A stretch of DNA of 64,000 bases, taken from assembly GCA_013400115.1 (NCBI GenBank), contig VXBP01008587.1:34019-98018 (forward strand), given 5' to 3'. This document shows positions 1 to 12,016 of this stretch, piece by piece. How positions within the stretch are numbered: position 1 is the first letter of the stretch; every line of letters starts with the position of its first letter. The stretch comes from Rhinopomastus cyanomelas (lineage: Eukaryota; Chordata; Aves; Bucerotiformes; Rhinopomastidae). The notes beneath the pieces are model-generated. The model saw nothing but the letters and a program-made list of their open reading frames with translations. It made no database searches and was not told where the DNA came from. A program made the position numbers and the translations under genes.

Positions 1-900
1 GAAATCATAGAGTTCATCAGGAATCAGTTTTTGAGGTCAGTCTTAATCAATAATTTAACTGAGTCCAACAGTTGGAGGAGGATTGAGCACCACACTGAAA
101 GAAATGGATGGACGTGAGGAAAGATGATTATTTTTAATGGAGCAAAGTGCGAGGTCACTCACTCGGGGACCATAAATAAGAGCAGCTGCTGTAAACCAAG
201 AACTCATAACCTGGGAATAACCAAGAAGAAATACTCAGGTTTATTAGCTGATTCCTGAACCAGTATCACAATGAACACATAAATGCCCCATTATTGAACA
301 TACCAGGCAATAAATTTCTGGTGCATCACAAAAACAGATCCATGAGAAACAGGTCTAGAAAACAACCTCAAGCATGATCACAGAATGAGGACTCTTCCAA
401 GACAAAGCTGAAAGAGTCTGGCTTCTCTAGTGCTGGAAAAGCAGAGACTGAGGTGGGATGCAGTTCTTGTCTTTCACAACTACAGGAAAGGTCTGGTGGA
501 TTTGTAAGGCCAGATTCAGGCACAGAAGGAAACTGCAGGCGACTCTGAGTCACAGTATTGTGAAGCACAGCAATAGTGAAAGCTAATGATCCCATTAGTT
601 CTCTGCCAGCTCTCACAAAGTTATTTGTGCTGCTGGCCATAGAAACAAACAATCCCAACAAAACCAACAAAACAAGACAATTTAACCTACGTGTTCACCA
701 GAAATGACACTGGTTGAGGAAGGGCTACACTGCCTACGCTGCAGAGTTCCCAATCTATGACTGACAGCAGAAAGGTCTCACTGGTGATGCACCTAACTGA
801 TAGGTGTGGTACAGTGCAACCCTGATGAAATTCTACCAAAATTGACAACGAAGTCTCAAAAAGAACCTGCTTGTTGCCTGATGAGGTTTACATAGCAACC
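1..900. other. Unique AT-rich sequence, no gene
   Basis: I see no repeat family, splice-bordered open frame or RNA gene here. The only open frames are short and have no recognisable domain. The segment ends where a CR1 copy begins. Confidence 0.5.
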
Positions 901-1406
901 ACAGAACATTAGTGATTGGAAGGGACCTCAAAAGATCATCTACTCCAACTCCCCTGCCACAGCAGGATCAGCTAGATCAAGTCACACAAGAACACGTCCG
1001 GGTGGGTTTTAATTGTCTCCAAAGAAGGAGACTCCACAGTCCCCCTGGGCAGCCCCTTCCAGTGCTCTGTCACCCTCACTATCAAGAAGTTCCTTCTCAT
1101 ATTTATATGGAACCTCCTCTGTTCCAGCTCACACCCATTGCCCCTTGTCCTATCATACGATGACACTGAGAAGACCCTGGCTCCATCCTCCTGACACCCA
1201 CCCTTCATATATTTATAAACATAAATGAGGTCACCCCTCAGTCTCCTCCAAGCTAAAGAGACTCAGCTCCTTCAGCCTTTCCTCATGAGGGAGGTGTTCT
1301 ACTCCCCGCACCATCTTCGTGGCTCTGCCCTGGACTCTCTCCAGCAGTTCTGTGTCCCTCTTGAACTGGACACAGTACTCCAGATGTGGTCTCACCAGGG
1401 CAGAGT
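901..1406 (-). mobile_element. CR1 LINE, 5'-truncated, about 500 bp
   Basis: The + strand shows the reverse complement of a CR1 3' end. It starts with CAGAACATTAGTGATTGG and runs through the TTGGAAGGGACC box. Read on the minus strand, 972-1208 encodes the CR1 ORF2 C-terminus (DRTRGNGCELEQRRFHIN, then VTEHWKGLPRG and VESPSLET). Upstream ORF2 coding sequence continues to about 1406, where homology stops at the part resembling the CR1 'ACTCTGCCCTGGTGAGACC' stretch. The reverse transcriptase core and ORF1 are missing, so the copy is dead. It is one of the longer young-subfamily copies in the window. Confidence 0.93.
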
Positions 1407-1768
1407 TTTATGCTATGCCTACCAAGATGGACTTTGAGTGATTCCTTACAAGCAGTCATTTTCTCACAAGCAGTCCTGATACTACACCTTAATATTCCCC
1501 ACTACTATCACCTAGAGAAAAGTCCTACTTTCATCCACATTCAACAACATGCAGTTGCTTTAACGTAAGAAATCTATTGAAAATGTGTTGTAAAAAGACA
1601 GAAACAAAAGAACAAAGTTGGGGCATCAAAAATATTCTGGAAGAAATAAAATGGGACATTGTTATTATGAGAACTAAAAGCTTTAGGCCCCTTGATTCTA
1701 AACAGTTTGAAGCCTAAGAGTTACAAAGCATTAATTCTTTCTGTCATGGAACTTCACATTACAAAACT

Positions 1769-1804
1769 GCATCCCTTCCAACCCCTAATGATTCTATGAT
1801 TCTA
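1769..1804 (+). mobile_element. CR1 LINE, 3' tail only
   Basis: A fragment of about 36 bp, reading CCCTTCCAACCCCTAATGAT and then two copies of the ATTCTATG tail unit. It is too short to assign to a subfamily. Confidence 0.8.
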
Positions 1805-3046
1805 TTTTTGCTGGGATCCTAACATAGTTCCACAACGCAGCTTTGACAGGTGAAAACTGACTGTCACACTGTAAGTACTTCAGAGCACTAACTGTAAGAC
1901 ATTCAACCTTAGAAATGACAACAGTTTAAGGAATCACAGCTTCACAACAGTGCTCCAAAGAGTGTGCATCACTGTTAACTTCTCCCTGGGATTTTTTTGT
2001 CTTGTACTGGTAGAATACACTTTTTATCAAATTAACTTCTTAAAATTCATACCTATAAAATCCTTTAGAAGTGCCTAATGCTGTAAATAGTGGTGAGTGG
2101 TGCTGAACTAATAATAATGTGGTTTATTTACTCAGTCTTCTGCTTTATACAAAGAGATACAGATTAAATGCTGATTTGAGAAGACTGCTGTTAATGTCAG
2201 AGTTTCAGTCAAAATCTAACTGAAGATTCCACAACTGCTTAAATGGCAGCTACTTTCACAGTTGTCCTTAATTAGGTCCCACTTTATCAAATCACTTGGC
2301 CATATGTTGAAGTCCCACTGGATTTAAGAATGTGCACAGAGCTGCACACAAGCACCAGAGCTTAGCTGAACTGGGCTAAAACACGAGACATTTTTACAAT
2401 TACTTTTCACTTCAGGAACTGCTGTAGCCTTGTGGATTTTCTTATGTTTCTCCTGAGTTCTTGGGGATTTCAGCTATGATTACTTCTGACTACTACATAC
2501 AGGCAACTAATTTATTTTGTTTTAAATTTAAGTTTGTAAATGCCAAGGTTTAGCTTGTGGCTCAAAGAAGAATCTCAGAGTCAATCAACTGAGAGCCACC
2601 ACACACTTTAAAATAGAACAAGCAGCTCCTTCAATCAACAGGAAATCTCCAACAGACTGGACAGGCTGATTACTCTAGAAAACTAAGGAACTGAAATTGT
2701 TCTGGTAACCAACCAGATTTTACTACAACTTCAACTTTTCAAGTGATTTTGCTTGTCTACAAAACACTGGCATTTATGGAGCAGAAACTGTGAAACTTCT
2801 GTGTGGCAAAGTTTTCTTCTCAAGGGGCACGTTCACATCTCCCTTCTGTGCAGCTGCAATGGAGGATGTATTTGTCTAGCGATACGCATCCTCCGTGCTG
2901 AGACAAGAACTGTCCTCTGGGTCTTGTGGAGCCTGTAGCAATAGGAATCTCTCATCTCAACACCTCATCTTGAGAACATCAACAAAGACTGCCTTCAAAG
3001 ACCATAATCCCAAATCAGTACAATAAACTATAGGAATTAAAAACAT

Positions 3047-3130
3047 GTATTTGAGGTCTTTCTATTCATCCCGGGGTATATGGGGATGAATGGATATCTC
3101 TCCCGTATTTGAGGGTTTCTATTCATTCCC
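3047..3130. repeat. Spaced direct repeat, 26-bp unit
   Basis: GTATTTGAGG followed by a TTTCTATTCAT core ending in CCC occurs at 3047-3072 and again at 3105-3130 with a few differences. The intervening segment contains GGATGAAT, the reverse complement of ATTCATCC in the first unit, so a small hairpin is possible. It may be a local duplication or the remains of an old element. Confidence 0.6.
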
Positions 3131-4086
3131 CAATGATTCACTGTGCACTGGGTTCATACTGGCAAGTTGTCTTCTGCAAGTATTATATTAAAAGGGAAAA
3201 AAAATAGGGTTTTATATTAGAAGTCCCTTCTATAAGCCATGCTACTGAGAAACAGGGCTGCCAACTCCATATTGTGGCATTGATGGTGTGAACAGAAAGG
3301 CTATACAGGAGCCTCAGGCAGTTCTGCGTAACCCACCTTTAAAGCAGTGTGATGGAGCTACAAGAAGTGTAAAAAACAGCAACCAGGATTGAGACACATT
3401 TGAAAGACGACAGAAAAAAGGTCATAAAATTACCAGTAAGGTGGGATCTATCCTAATATTTCATGATTTTCCATAAGCACATGAGAGCACCTATTGATAA
3501 TTCTAAGCAACGGCGTCTGAAAGAAATCAAGGACAGTTTTTTCAGCAACATCCATGGAAGTCAATGCCAGAGGATGCTTTGACAGTCACACTCTAATTCT
3601 TGCTCAGAAAGAGATTAAACAATTTAAATCCAGCTCAGAAAGAGAGGCAAGATAAAATCCAGGCCTGGAAATTTATAAATCACTGATTGCTTGAACACGG
3701 CAATGGAAGACATGGAAGGGTCTGTGTCCTACGCAGCCTCTCCTAGCAAATACTACAGAAAGAGTAATGGATTAGATAAACCCCTCTTCTGAGATGACAG
3801 TGGAAGACAAAACCAAGCTGCTTTCCCAAAAGTTTACTTGTCTGATCCAAAACCACTTAATTTCCACCCAATGGTAATACTGGCTTCTTAATACAGAAAA
3901 GTTTTCTCTGTGAGTGCATGAGGCACCGTAAGGACACAGGGAAGCAGATTTACTAAGTTTGATAGACATTCATGTCCCTAAATTTAGCTTGCACAAATAG
4001 TTAGTTTAAAATCTATATTATCATCTGTTAATCTGATGAATGAGTTAAAGGTTTCTTATTAATGTTCTCAAGCAGAGATTCTCATC

Positions 4087-4106
4087 CTACATCTTCCTAC
4101 ATCTTC
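4087..4106. repeat. Perfect 10-bp tandem duplication
   Basis: CTACATCTTC is repeated twice with no spacer, as expected of replication slippage. Confidence 0.9.
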
Positions 4107-5020
4107 AAATTACTGTATCATATGGAAATGTGATTTTTACTCACTAGCATCACAATATATTAAAATTGTCTAACACACATATACTGAATGATATGGTGAC
4201 AAACTAAAAATAAATACAAACTAGATGTAGACATTCACTCTATTATTTATATCTGATGATTTTTAAAAGTAAAATTAAAGCATTTCTTCGTACATCTAGT
4301 TATTTCTGATAACTAGTTTGAGACTGACAAAAGAAACCATAACACCAGCTGTCACATTCTCCTATCTAAATCTGCATTCCTGAAATCATGATGTATTACA
4401 TTATCTAGCTGAAGCATCAGTGTGTTCCACTATGTCGTGCACACTAGATCCTTGCTCTGCAGTTGTGTGTTTGTGTGAAAATGTGGAGTTGTACCAAAAA
4501 AAGTCACATCCATGTTTCTCAAATAGGGTGCCTTTTTCAAGACAGCCCTTTTGGGCTCAAAATATCTTTCACTGAATTTCAAGAGTTGTATGGGCAGTAA
4601 TGATATCACTACCCAAGGAGGGTACAGGAGAGTACAACTGGATCAAATTCACGTGCAGTGTTTCTTTCATCAAAAAAAAAAGAGACACAAAGAAAAGAAA
4701 AATAAATATACACTGGAGAGCTTTGTTTAGGAAGTTAATTACACAAAAAATATGCCTTGGAAAAAAGGAAGAGCTATTTCAAGGAAAATATTGTAACCGT
4801 CCAGGTATCATACTGGATTTCTGAAAATGGGAGACACTTGTGCCTGGATCCTAAAGAGACCAGAATGCAGCTGATCCTCTACCAGATCAGTGATAGATAT
4901 TTTCATTGATCATAATAATGCAGTCACTCAATTCATTTTTCTTCTGCTGCAGCCTAAGGCAACTGTTCAATTCATTGACACCAGGACTGGCATAATTACA
5001 AAAAAACCCATATGGGCAGA

Positions 5021-5040
5021 GTTTTGTTTTGTTTTGTTTT
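5021..5040. repeat. (GTTTT)4 microsatellite
   Basis: Four perfect GTTTT units. Confidence 0.95.
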
Positions 5041-5572
5041 CTATAACGTAAGCCATCCGAAACCGGGAAGAAAATAAAAGAAGCAAGTTCTCAGAAAAAA
5101 TAAAAACAAACCAAAAAAAACACCCAAAGCAAGTATTTCACTCTGACTTTCATAAATGCTTGTCTGTGTGAGTTGTATCTATACTGGCAATCAAAATTAG
5201 ACCACAAAACAGCATAATGGACATGGATTTTATTACTTTAATTTGATCATAGATCCAATAATGAAGGGAAGGCAGATAAAATTGACTAACTTAATATTTA
5301 TGGGAACTTGAACTACTGAAGAGATTAGTACTTTTACCCAGTTAAGCTTCCAACTGTCAGCTGTCATTACAGGAGCTGCCAAAAAAAGCAAACGATACCA
5401 ATGTTGAACTTGTAACATGAGCGCTGGCCCCTTTTAGTGAGAAACAAAACAGGCGAGGGAAACCAGGAAAATGTATTGCTTCCTGGCTTTCCATTAAGGG
5501 CAAATCAATGTCCTGGTCCAGCCACAATAAATTACCTTTTGCCAGGATAGATCAGCTTGGTTTTCTCTGTAG

Positions 5573-5631
5573 GAAATGTCAATGGGAGGTATTGACGAAT
5601 GTCAGTCGAAAGCAAAAAGACTCAGTTACGA
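5573..5631 (+). other. Exon-like segment (weak candidate)
   Basis: A polypyrimidine stretch and AG (GGTTTTCTCTGTAG, ending at 5572) precede 59 bp that stay open in frame 0, translating as EMSMGGIDECQSKAKRLSY. A GTGAGT donor follows at 5632. I do not recognise the peptide. Segments this short with plausible borders arise often by chance, so this is a candidate rather than a gene call. Confidence 0.12.
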
Positions 5632-6023
5632 GTGAGTTTTGAAATTATCTCAAACCACAGGAAATTTGGGCACTGTCCACCTCCCTTACAGACCATATCC
5701 CAAAAAAAGGTGTTTAATAAGACTGGCAACATTCATAGTCACTAGACAAAGGCAAAATGTAACAGTGAGGCAACTGGAAGACCATCAGGCTGGCTTCATG
5801 TTGACCAGCTGCTACTATGCCCAAAGCACTACCAGTTCAAACCCACATTTTCTACTGGTAGTGGAAATGAACAGTTGTACTTGTTTTCAGCCAGCAAGGA
5901 CTTACAGCTTGGAGTGGTGAAGCAGTCCATGACTCTTGACAAACAGCTAATGAACACAGAAGGTTAGCATAAGACTATTAGCCAACTGAGAATAAATACT
6001 GATGCTCATATGTGTGATTAGAG

Positions 6024-6050
6024 AACAACAACAACAACACCACCACCACA
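6024..6050. repeat. ACA/ACC trinucleotide microsatellite
   Basis: An AAC-type trinucleotide run that turns into an ACC-type run (CACCACCACC). Confidence 0.9.
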
Positions 6051-6410
6051 TACCAAACAAAAAAAAGAGTCCAAACTGAGCATTTGGTTCCAATGAAGAA
6101 CTGGCAGCCATGGAAAAGCTTGCAGCCACTTTTTCAGCACATGAAGACCTCTGTAATACAATGCCATAGTTTCGTGCTTGTTGAATGATACTTGCTGCAG
6201 TTAATAAAAAGAAGCCTGGCATAAACAAAAAATGTATGCATTGCTCCTGTCAACGTAAGCTCCAGAAGATTACAGATGTTTTCTCAGGGACAGGGTAACC
6301 TTCCTCTGTGCTGACAAAAATCCTATGCATGAGAAAACTGTTTAGTGTGGGGATTCTACAACTGAAAGGCTTCTTCAGTGTGGAAAGAATACATTTCAAC
6401 TGCACAGCAA

Positions 6411-6488
6411 CCACACACATGTGTATGCATGCATAAAAACATATATATATAGAGAGAGACTATATTTATATATACATATTTATATTAA
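6411..6488. repeat. CA/TG/TA-rich low-complexity tract
   Basis: Alternating purine-pyrimidine sequence: a short CACACATGTGTATGCATGCAT part, then (AT)n, (AG)n and TATATTTATATATA. It probably derives from a degraded dinucleotide microsatellite. Confidence 0.85.
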
Positions 6489-6682
6489 TGTTTGTATTTA
6501 TAAATAATTTTATATGTATAATATTTAGAGAACATGGGTTTTTTCTCTGGAGCATTTTGTCCTCCCCCCCTTTCAAATCTCGATTACAGCTTTTGGATTT
6601 ATTACTGTTTTCAACATATTTTTGTGTGACACACAATCCTAGAGTGAAGCATCTAGCAGGTCACAGTCTTGGTAAGCTTGCT

Positions 6683-6932
6683 GGTTCCATATAAACATGT
6701 GAAAAAACTCTTAATGGGAGGGTGACAGAGCACTGGAACGGATTGCCTAGCGAGGTTGTGGAGTCTTCTTCACTGGAGACCTTCAAAATCCGCCTGGACA
6801 TGTTCCTGTGTGACCTACTGGAGGTGACCCTGTTCTGGCAGAGGGGCTGGACTAAATTATCTTTTGAGGTCACTCAAAACAGGGACCTTCTTGAGGTCCC
6901 TTCTAACCACTAATATTCTGTGATACTATGAC
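6683..6932 (+). mobile_element. CR1 LINE, 5'-truncated, about 250 bp
   Basis: Starts inside the ORF2 C-terminus (GGTTCCATATAAACATGTG) and encodes VTEHWNGLPSEVVESSSLET around 6720-6780. It then reads through the 3' UTR to a degraded tail, ATTCTGTGATACTATGACTC. Near the end, GGTCACTCAAAACAGGGACC separates two GAGGTC boxes, a small internal duplication. The 7103-7234 copy lies about 170 bp away with its tail facing this one. Confidence 0.92.
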
Positions 6933-7102
6933 TCTGTGTACATCTACCATTGTGATTTTCCACATGACTGCCTGGCTTTACTCATGATCATCAGCTACTT
7001 CTGACCAAAGTAGCTCTTGAAATACGTTTGCTCTCTCACTATGATCTCCTCTCTTCTGCTTCAAGTTGGATGAATACATGGCTACGCTGAAGAGATCATG
7101 TA

Positions 7103-7234
7103 GCACAGAATTATAGAATCATTAGGGATTGGAAGGGACCTCGAAAGATCACCCAGTCCAATCCCCCTGCCCCAGCAGGATCACCTAGACCAAGTCACAG
7201 AGGAACACATCCAGGTGGGTCTTAAACTTCTCCA
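7103..7234 (-). mobile_element. CR1 LINE, 3' fragment, about 130 bp
   Basis: Reverse complement of a young-subfamily CR1 3' end, from CACAGAATTATAGAATCATT to the region complementary to the ORF2 end (AACACATCCAGGTGGGTCTT). It is little diverged from other copies in the window. Confidence 0.93.
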
Positions 7235-7820
7235 TTCCACTTGAATGAAATCCTCAGCATAGCTTCCATCTATATTCCTCAAGGAAAACCAGTAAGAAAC
7301 TTAGGGTTTTCCTGTTTCCTTCCCTTTTAACCAAACTCCCTTCTAAGGCACACCTTGTTGGAAGAAAAGAAAAACTACTGCATGATTAGAGAAACTCTGT
7401 AAAAAAAGGTAGAAAAAGAAGTTTGCTGTTGTTTTGGGTTGGGTTCTTGAGCTCTTTGTTTTGCCCTGATGGTCACATGAATCAGAAGACACCATTGTGC
7501 AATGTGAAAGTGCTGTCATGAATAGCTGTTGACATGGATTTTAAATATTTGGGTAACGTGCAGCGTGCAAATTACCAAGATATGAAGAGAAGTTCTAATT
7601 CACATTGTGGGAGAATGAGATTCATGCTCTATTTATCCTCTGTTTATTTTTACTAATCTAAATTTTTACAATAAAAGAATAGCAATATGTGGCCACATAA
7701 TTAGCTCTTACAATAATTAGAAGGGCAAAAACGCCCTCGCTGAGGCAAACACGCATTTCTGCACAATTTAAACAGGAAGTCCTCCATGATTAACATTAAT
7801 TGAGAAAAGGCTTTTCCACC

Positions 7821-7852
7821 AAAAACAAAAAAAAAAAAAAGAAGAAGAAAGA
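7821..7852. repeat. A-rich/GAA tract
   Basis: A homopolymeric A run (14 A) followed by (GAA)n. It may be the A tail of an unrecognised retrocopy, but no source sequence is visible upstream. Confidence 0.8.
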
Positions 7853-9720
7853 ATCCTGTGTGAAACATTAAACAAACTTATCTGATATTTATGTTTTTTT
7901 CTTTAATAATTAATGAAATGTAAATAGTCAAGGGAGTCTAGAGTTTTGCTTTGTAACTACTATTATAAATGGCAGTCAGATGTTTATAGAATACCCAGAA
8001 CCCTTTTGTGTGGAAGGAGGTTACAAAGCTGCCCCTTTTCCCTGTTCAAAGTCAAAAATAATGGTGCCTGATCCCCAGAGCATTCATTGCAAGAACTGTT
8101 TGCATATTCAGTTATTGTTTCTGCTGCGTCAGTCATCTGCTGAAGTTCACTCTAATGTGGCCCTGATCAATTCTGCCAGCTGTGCTTAAGTGCTGTTTAC
8201 TATAATAACATCACAGTGCACTCTTATTTGGCAACAACAGCTATGACAGCACCTAAATGCATCAAGAAGCCAAGATTTTATCATGTACACAGATCAAATT
8301 GGAATTGTTTATGGAGGCCAGTGTTGTTCTATTTCTGTCCTTTCTAGTGAATACCAATGGCACAATAATGGCTCTGCCAAAAGCATTACTACTCTGCCCT
8401 TTCTAATAAGAGAAGGTCTTGTTGATCTAAATACTCTATAGGACATGGCAATGATTTCATTACAGCAGCACGCGCTTTTCCACTGGGTAAGAGAGAGAAC
8501 TTAGAGGATGGGTAAATTAACTACAGGGATACAAACTGGTAACACTCAAGAGGTACAGAAACGCTTTGCTAAGTGCACCAATACATTTGTAAGATCCAGA
8601 AGTGTAACATAATCATCTAGTGTTTAAAAGGAAAAAATAAACTGGAGTAATTGAAGAACAACAGAAACGCTCGGTGTGGCACAAAGGTCTCCAAACACAT
8701 TTGCAACATTTCAAAGGAGTTTCACATATTTCTCCCAATATGCCCAACAGTTCGCTTGGCCATATGTTAAGGAAATCTAATGTCTTCCATATACAGGCAT
8801 GGTGAAAAAACCATAAAGAATGAACTTGATCCTCCTTCTCCCAAAATGAGTTATAAATACAGCAAGAGAATCTTGTCCTGGGAGTTATTTTTTACACTGT
8901 GATAACACCCCACAGTATGCTAGATGTTTTCCAAACACAGATGAAGACACATTTCCGGACAGCGTACATATAAAAAGACAATGACAGATGAAGCAGGGGA
9001 GGGGGGAAAAAAAAAAGGGTAAGATATCCACAAAAAGGTTGTAAGATGCAGAAGCAATAGTTCTTATTAGCCTCACTATTTTTATTTTGAGGGAAAGAGG
9101 CTTTTCCATTCTCTTTGAGGTTTACAGTGCTGAGAACCCTCAGTTTATCCTCTAACAGTTCCGTCGTCTTATTTCCCTCAACAACTCCCCAGTGCCACCG
9201 AACTGTCCTTTTTTCTCCTCATGAATCAGGATTCATCCTTCCCCTTCCCAAAAAGACAAGACTTCACACAGACCACTGGAACGAAGGCAGGTGATCTGGG
9301 AACCACAAACACACAGCCATAGGAAGCGTCAAAGGAAACTTCACTGGACCAACACTGGGCTTCGAAGACCATCCAGAAAGAGGCCTTCAGTAGGCATAAA
9401 GAGAGGTAAAGACAGTTCTGGGAGACAGTTCTTGGAAGTTGAAATGATGGGAGATGAAAGATCTCTAAAGAGATGGTGCCAAAGACAGGTAGGTAGGCAC
9501 TTGAAAGAAATTTCCAAATGGATCAGCTTCATACATTGGAGGAGATGAGGTTCAAAGACAGGACTAGGATGGCCGCACCCGACAGCTATATTGTGAAAAG
9601 CCTGAACCACGTCATGGAGCAGACTTTCTACCCTGCAGTGAAAATTCTCTCAACTATATGGAAATGACCAGAAATGGTGAATGTGTGCTGCTCCAAGAAA
9701 AAACATGGAGCAAAGCAGCC

Positions 9721-9760
9721 TTAAGGTCTTTTTGAACTTAAACAGTTCTATGATTGTGTT
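9721..9760 (+). mobile_element. Probable old CR1 3' tail
   Basis: TTAAGGTCTTTTTGAACTTA followed by AACAGTTCTATGATTGTG resembles the end of an older CR1 lineage (AAGGTC...AA..ATTCTATGATT). It is short and diverged. Confidence 0.5.
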
Positions 9761-9992
9761 TCTTCTAGAGAACTCATCTTGCTACAGCACTTGCCTGAGT
9801 ATTCAGTGAGAGGTGTTCTCAGTGAGGCACAAGAAGAAGCAGGAAACAGAGGGAGAAGGCAGGGAAGTGACACAGGACACACAGCCCAACAAAAGCTTGT
9901 GGAAGAAAACACACCACTCAGTGCTACTGAAGAAAACAGGTGCTACACATGTATTCAGAAGTTAAACTTTTTTCTTCCTTGTGGTTACACAG

Positions 9993-10211
9993 AAAACAAA
10001 CTCAAGGGAATACAAAGAAACCCCACATGCCCTCGGTGGGAAGGTTCACAGAAGCGTAGCTGGTGATTCTTCCAACTCCACGAGCACAGATACAGTTGTG
10101 TTGTTTAAACTAACAAAAACATACATTAAAGTCACACATAACCTGCCACAGATAACCTGCCTGAGGAACATACTTTCAACCCTAAATTTGATTTCCTTGG
10201 GGGGATTTAAG
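9993..10211 (+). other. Candidate internal exon, 73 codons
   Basis: A strong polypyrimidine tract and acceptor (TTTTTTTCTTCCTTGTGG..ACAG, ending at 9992) and a perfect AAG|GTAAGT donor at 10209-10217 bound exactly 219 bp. The segment is open in phase 0 from end to end. The predicted peptide begins KTNSREYKETPHALGGKVHR and ends NLISLGGFK. It shows no domain I recognise and is Ser/Thr-rich. Good splice borders, phase symmetry and an open frame together are uncommon, but there is no second exon to join it to. It could be an alternative exon, a lncRNA exon or chance. Confidence 0.2.
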
Positions 10212-11477
10212 GTAAGTTTTTGATTTGCAAACCCAAGGAACCAATTTTTAATGGGGAAAACAAAGGAGCAAATAAATTAGGAGGTACTAGCAATGTGCTT
10301 TGAATTCTATGCCTTCCATTAACTTCTGGTATTTGCCTCCTTAGGAATATTACACATTCATGTCGTACATCCTAACAGCACAGAAGGCTCCTTCTGAGCA
10401 ACTGTAGAGCACGTTGTGACTGTGTATTAAAAAATACTGTGCACTTGGCTATTGCAGACACATAATACAGTCAGGTTTACACCAGTATCAAAACACATTA
10501 TAAATTCTTATTAAAATACAAAAGCAAAAGTGCCTACTTACATTCCAGCAATGTTAACGTCGTTTTACAGCTCTAGGAACTGCCACCCTGACAAAGGTAT
10601 TCTAATTTTGCTTTCTTAAATGTTTGAATATAAAGAATGAACACATTTCATGTAGTTATAAAGAGTTCTGTGACCCATTCAGAAAAATTATGACCCTTGC
10701 CAGTTCTCTGTGTAGCTGACTGGAGTTATAAGCCCTCAGAGAGTCACAAGATGTCCTTAGGATCTTGCAAGACAAAGCAAATCTCTAATTTCTTTGGTTT
10801 GTTTTTTTTCCTTCACGCTCTTAATAACTTCGACAATCAACAAATGACAATTTAATTTCTCTTCTGCTAAACTCTTATATGCTCAATTTAAATTATTTAC
10901 AGTGTACATACAAACTGTAGAAGTCAGGGGGGTACAGCTGCAACAGAGGAGACCTTGAGTTTAGCTGGGTTAAATAGTTAGATTGCTGCTTACATGTATA
11001 AATAAATCCCTCGTTCATCATGGCCTCACAGAAAACATGACATCCTTCTAAATTCATCATCAGGTTGCCAGGCAGACTCCAAAACAAAAATAATTCATTT
11101 GAACTGTTTAATCTACGCAGTGCAGATTGACAGTATCTTTATATATTTTTGAAAGCTCTTTTAACATTAGCTGATACTTTAGTGTGGGAAGAAACTAAAA
11201 GCTTTCTACATATAAAAGTTCATCGTTTACCTTCTCACAGATATCAGATAAAAGCATAAGGGCAATGAAGCCACAGCTTTCAGATATATTACTCCCCAAG
11301 GACAGAACCCAAATGCATCAGCATCACTAAAGGCAGCAGGTGTTGAGCTTTGACTAAAGAACAAATGTTATACAAGAGAAAGATGCCTGAGAAGAGGTAA
11401 GCAAACCTATTAATGTCCCCGTGTCTGAAATAGGAGGTTTCTGGGCCTCCAAAGGAGTGAACGGCTCTCACCAGAGG

Positions 11478-11498
11478 TAAATAAATAAATAAATAAAC
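11478..11498. repeat. (TAAA)5 microsatellite
   Basis: Five tetranucleotide TAAA units. Confidence 0.95.
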
Positions 11499-11957
11499 GA
11501 GCAAGAATACTCCTTCAGATGTTTTAGTGAACTTTCTTATGAATGGATTGCAACACACAATGACAGAATTCCCTCAATTCCGCTTTTCAATAACTCCAAG
11601 GCACTAGGGATGTGACAGCATGATGAATACCACAACAGACAGCTCCAATATGGTACCATTTTACCAGATCAATATCTCACTGCAATATAAGAAAAAAAGA
11701 AGCTGATATTAGTCTACACAGTGTATTACAGATGAGGTACATTTCTTCTTGCTGCACTCATGCTGAACCAAAGCAATAATTCATGGATGCCTTTAAAAGG
11801 TTTGCACACTACTAGCGCATGCAAGGGAAAAAAAAAAGGCTAATCTGTGCTTCAACATCTGCTTGAATGTGCAATAGCTTAAAGCAGTGAGTCCGTAGGA
11901 TTCCATATGTGTATCTATTCATCTACCTGTGTGGACCACAAACACAAGGCTACACTT

Positions 11958-12016
11958 ATCCGGAGCCGGAGGAGTGACGGGATTTATGCACGCCGCGCGG
12001 TTCCTTCAGGAACAGC
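11958..12016. promoter_or_regulatory. Short CpG-rich patch
   Basis: CCGGAGCCGGAGGAGTGACG, CACGCCGCGCGG and TTCGGAAC place about eight CpGs in about 75 bp within CpG-poor surroundings. Local retention of CpG suggests a constrained or unmethylated element. No aligned genome is available to confirm this. Confidence 0.3.

Larger units (their letters stand above)
1805..6682. other. Unique AT-rich stretch with small simple repeats
   Basis: No gene is recognised. The stretch contains a spaced 26-bp repeat (3047-3130), a 10-bp tandem duplication (4087-4106), a GTTTT array (5021-5040), one exon-like segment (5573-5631), an ACA/ACC microsatellite (6024-6050) and a TA-rich tract (6411-6488). The remaining sequence shows no repeat family I can name. 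Confidence 0.45.

Noticed and set aside
7821..7852. Poly-A run as the tail of a processed pseudogene
   Set aside because: The sequence before it is AT-rich, with no coding similarity and no flanking target duplication.
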